A model generated the notes under the pieces. That model did no database searches and had not been told where the DNA came from. It saw only the letters and a program-made list of their open reading frames with translations. From Myxococcaceae bacterium (GTDB lineage Bacteria > Myxococcota > Myxococcia > Myxococcales > Myxococcaceae), in contig SECN01000047.1 in assembly GCA_004173515.1 (NCBI GenBank), positions 1 through 46,445 of the forward strand: DNA of 46,445 nucleotides. The letters are read 5' to 3'. Below, one piece after another: positions 44,571 to 46,445 of this stretch. Within the stretch, counting starts at the first letter, position 1. Each line of letters starts with the position of its first letter. The position numbers were made by a program, and so were the translations under genes.

Positions 44571-45341
44571 TCAGAGGTCGTTCAGCAGTCCCGCACGGCC
44601 CATGTTGCGGGCCCGGCGGATGGCATCCTCATACCGGGCACTTTCATACTCGATGACCATGGAGGAGACTCCCCGCGATTTCGCCACGGAGAGCTTCACG
44701 TGGCTCTCCACCGTCATCCAACGAAGCCACACCTTGTGGTTCCGTCGTACGGCCTGAGCCTCGTCGGAGGTGTCCTCTTCCTGCTCTGCCCCCTCCGCCA
44801 GTCCCGCACTGTCGGATGCAACGGGTTGGCCCAGGGAGTGGGTCACCTCGGCCGCCGTGCGATAGGCCCCGGCCTTGCGTTGCGCCTCCTCGGCGGTGTT
44901 CCGGAGACGGACAGGAGGCCCGTACTTCTCGGAGAGCAGCTCGCGCAGCAGACGCTGGCCTCCCTTCAGGTCCCTCAGTTCCGGAAACTCGACCTCGACG
45001 GTGACGAGCCTGTCGGCCAGGAACCCGAAGGTCACGACGGCGGGCAGTTGGGCGACCTCCGTCCGCGTGAAGAACGCACCGCTGTTGAGGGGTGTCACGT
45101 CCGGATACAGGTCCCGCACCTCGCTGGAGGTCATGCCCCAGCGCGACGTCTGGAATCCCTCCGGACTCCGGTAGTCGGCCCCCTGCCGGGACCAGTCCTG
45201 CCGGGCTTGCTGGAGCGCCCTTTGGGAGGGGCCCCTGTTACGCGAAGAGCAGCCCACCGTCAGGCCCAACACCAACCCAAGCACCAGGACATCCATCCTC
45301 ACGGCGACCCCCAAACGGAACACAAAACATCCACGCTTCAT
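44571..45341 (-). CDS. Lipoprotein of unknown function, GFQ..RWGMT family, copy 2
   Basis: 256 residues from ATG 45341, or 241 from ATG 45296. The signal region MDVLVLGLVLGLTVGC gives the lipobox TVGC. The mature protein has YRSPEGFQTSRWGMTSSEVRDLYPDVTP, VTFGFLADRLVTVEVEFPEL, LLRELLSEKYGPP, an acidic linker (EGAEQEEDTSDEAQ) longer than in copy 1, and LRWMTVESHVKL with MVIEYESARYED at the end (LLNDL). It lies 46 nt upstream of copy 1, so the two probably arose by tandem duplication and share a transcript. The function is unknown. Confidence 0.75.
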   Translation of the reverse strand: MKRGCFVFRLGVAVRMDVLVLGLVLGLTVGCSSRNRGPSQRALQQARQDWSRQGADYRSPEGFQTSRWGMTSSEVRDLYPDVTPLNSGAFFTRTEVAQLPAVVTFGFLADRLVTVEVEFPELRDLKGGQRLLRELLSEKYGPPVRLRNTAEEAQRKAGAYRTAAEVTHSLGQPVASDSAGLAEGAEQEEDTSDEAQAVRRNHKVWLRWMTVESHVKLSVAKSRGVSSMVIEYESARYEDAIRRARNMGRAGLLNDL

Positions 45342-45683
45342 CCCATCCTGGCGCGGCGCATGGACATAGAGGATCGCCGCCACCAGCGAAAGCACCGGGG
45401 GTCCTCCCGTTGTCCGAGGGGCCTTGCGGCCAGGGTCCGGGTCACCCAGGCTGCCTTCCAGGAGAGGGGCGCACGCATGGGTCTCACCACAGCGGTGCTG
45501 TCCCCCTGGAGCGCCGGAGCGCCACGGCCGGCGAAGCCCCTCCCTCCGAACCCGCGGCGTGGTGGGCCCGCCACGGAGCCGACCGTGCAATCCCCCGGCG
45601 CGGCGGGTCGCGTCATTCCACCATCTCCCTTTTACAACCGTCGCCCGCTCCGCTATCCCGCGACCGTCACCAGGAGTGTCCCC
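45342..45683. other. Intergenic region between divergent lipoprotein genes
   Basis: 342 nt with no convincing gene. It contains the direct repeat GGAGCGCCGGAGCGCC, a near-palindrome at 45558-45575 (CGTGGTGGGCCCGCCACG, one mismatched pair), and a possible -10 element CTATCC about 30 nt before the right-hand start. Nothing else stands out. Confidence 0.5.
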
Positions 45684-46445
45684 GTGAAGCGAAGTCTGTG
45701 CGGTCTGCTCGTTGCCCTCGCGTTCACCGGCTGCAGTCAGGAGGCGCCCGGGAAGATCGAGCCCCTCCAGCGCCCACCGGGGGCGCCGCCCGCGTCCGCC
45801 AACGGGGAGGCCCCCGCGCCCGTCGTCGCCGCGCCCGCCATCCCCAAGGACGCCGTGCTGCTGCGCTGGAAGCCCGTCCAGGGCACCCCCATCGCCTTCC
45901 GCCTGTCGCTCGCGTTGGATCGCGCCGCGCCCGCCTTCGAATCCGCCCCGGCGGAGCCCAGGGCCGACAAGAAGAAGAAGGGCGGCAAGGACGCCCCGGC
46001 CCCCGCGCCCGTCGCCGCCGCGCCAGCCGCCGTCCCCAGCGAATACACCTACGTGCTGGAGCTGGACCGCGCCGGCGAGCGTCACCTGCGCATGACGCCC
46101 TCGGGAGGGGGCGCGCCGGAGGACGCCACCGTGAGCGACCGGGGCTTCGTCATCGACGGGCTTCCGGAGCGCGAGCGCAACCTGGCCACGCTCGTGCTGG
46201 AGCTGCCCCGCGACCCCGTGCGCCCCGGCGAGACCTGGTCGCTGGCCACCGCGCTGGTCACCCCGGATGCCCTGGGCACCCAGTTCCGCCGCGCCACCGG
46301 CGGCGCGGAGCGGCTCAACCGCGTGAAGCTCGTCTCCGTCAGCCCCGGCGACAACGGCGAACAGGTGGCCACGCTGGAGTACGAACTGCTGGAGCAGTTC
46401 GGAGGACTCCTCACCCCCGCGCGCGCCATCCCCGGTCGCCCTCCC
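45684..46445 (+). CDS. Lipoprotein, cut by window edge
   Basis: 254 codons are visible, open to the last base. A lipoprotein signal peptide (MKRSLCGLLVALAFTGC; lipobox FTGC, Cys17) is followed by a Pro/Ala-rich linker, VLLRWKPVQGTPIAFRLSLALD, a lysine-rich low-complexity insert (ADKKKKGGKDAPAPAP), and a beta-rich domain (YTYVLELDRAGERHLRMTP, LVLELPRDPVRPGETWSLA). The RPGETW segment and overall pattern resemble periplasmic beta-sandwich proteins of unknown role in myxobacteria. GTG 45684 is the start, with CAGGAG 7 nt upstream. It is divergent from the paralogous lipoproteins. Confidence 0.75.
   Translation, partial: MKRSLCGLLVALAFTGCSQEAPGKIEPLQRPPGAPPASANGEAPAPVVAAPAIPKDAVLLRWKPVQGTPIAFRLSLALDRAAPAFESAPAEPRADKKKKGGKDAPAPAPVAAAPAAVPSEYTYVLELDRAGERHLRMTPSGGGAPEDATVSDRGFVIDGLPERERNLATLVLELPRDPVRPGETWSLATALVTPDALGTQFRRATGGAERLNRVKLVSVSPGDNGEQVATLEYELLEQFGGLLTPARAIPGRPP

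Noticed and set aside
44571..46085. Extending copy 2 of the lipoprotein family upstream to 46085
   Set aside because: The extension is antisense to the right-edge lipoprotein; the lipoprotein signal peptide fixes the start near 45341 or 45296.

Overview
The window is very GC-rich, with almost every third codon position G or C. Its gene content points to a myxobacterium, probably of the family Myxococcaceae (Myxococcus/Corallococcus type). The signs are many PAS/GAF sensor kinases, a sigma-54 activator, several lipoproteins of unknown function, and a gliding-type ABC transporter set. No tRNA, rRNA, insertion sequence, prophage or CRISPR array was seen.

Layout. 1-5.6 kb: a truncated MFS exporter gene, remains of a divergent LysR gene, a soluble PAS histidine kinase, a TfoX-type protein with a histone-like tail, and an acyl-CoA synthetase. 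5.6-9.6 kb: a Nei-type DNA glycosylase, cysE and cysK damaged at their junction, and a class V aminotransferase. 9.6-17.4 kb: a beta-barrel-like protein and a TetR regulator sharing a repeated operator; a LysR regulator divergent from an acyl-CoA dehydrogenase/APH-kinase/histidine-phosphatase operon; and a 5-oxoprolinase operon with fused PxpA-PxpB followed by PxpC. 17.4-23.1 kb: an unknown protein, a charged periplasmic protein, then a peroxide-defence block (sigma-54 activator divergent from ahpC-ahpD behind a -24/-12 promoter, a strong terminator, dps). 23.1-30.8 kb: an aminotransferase, a SIMPL protein, an AmpG-like permease, a secreted unknown, a GFA-type zinc protein, a formaldehyde/alcohol dehydrogenase, an AlkA-type glycosylase and a hemerythrin. 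30.9-35.9 kb: a FAD-Rieske oxidoreductase (disrupted) and a cluster of gas-vesicle-like genes flanking a histidine kinase (disrupted) and a response regulator. 35.9-40.4 kb: an ABC ATPase, permease (disrupted), GldG-like and DUF4340 operon. 40.4-46.4 kb: a TIGR01777 epimerase, tsaC, a family of tandem paralogous lipoproteins, and a truncated lipoprotein gene at the right edge.

The most striking feature is not one gene. At least four loci (cysE/cysK, the FAD-Rieske gene, the gas-vesicle-linked kinase, the ABC permease) each lack a short conserved core of roughly 100-200 nt at a clean junction, with intact, well-conserved coding sequence on both sides. This is either an unusual clustered deletion process or, more likely, short assembly gaps that were closed up. 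A second pattern is a set of genes whose predicted -10 element lies only 6-9 nt before the start codon, suggesting leaderless mRNAs. The best candidates for new biology are the gvpA-like/kinase/regulator/gvpL operon, the TfoX protein with a basic tail, the PxpAB fusion and the GFQ..RWGMT lipoprotein family.
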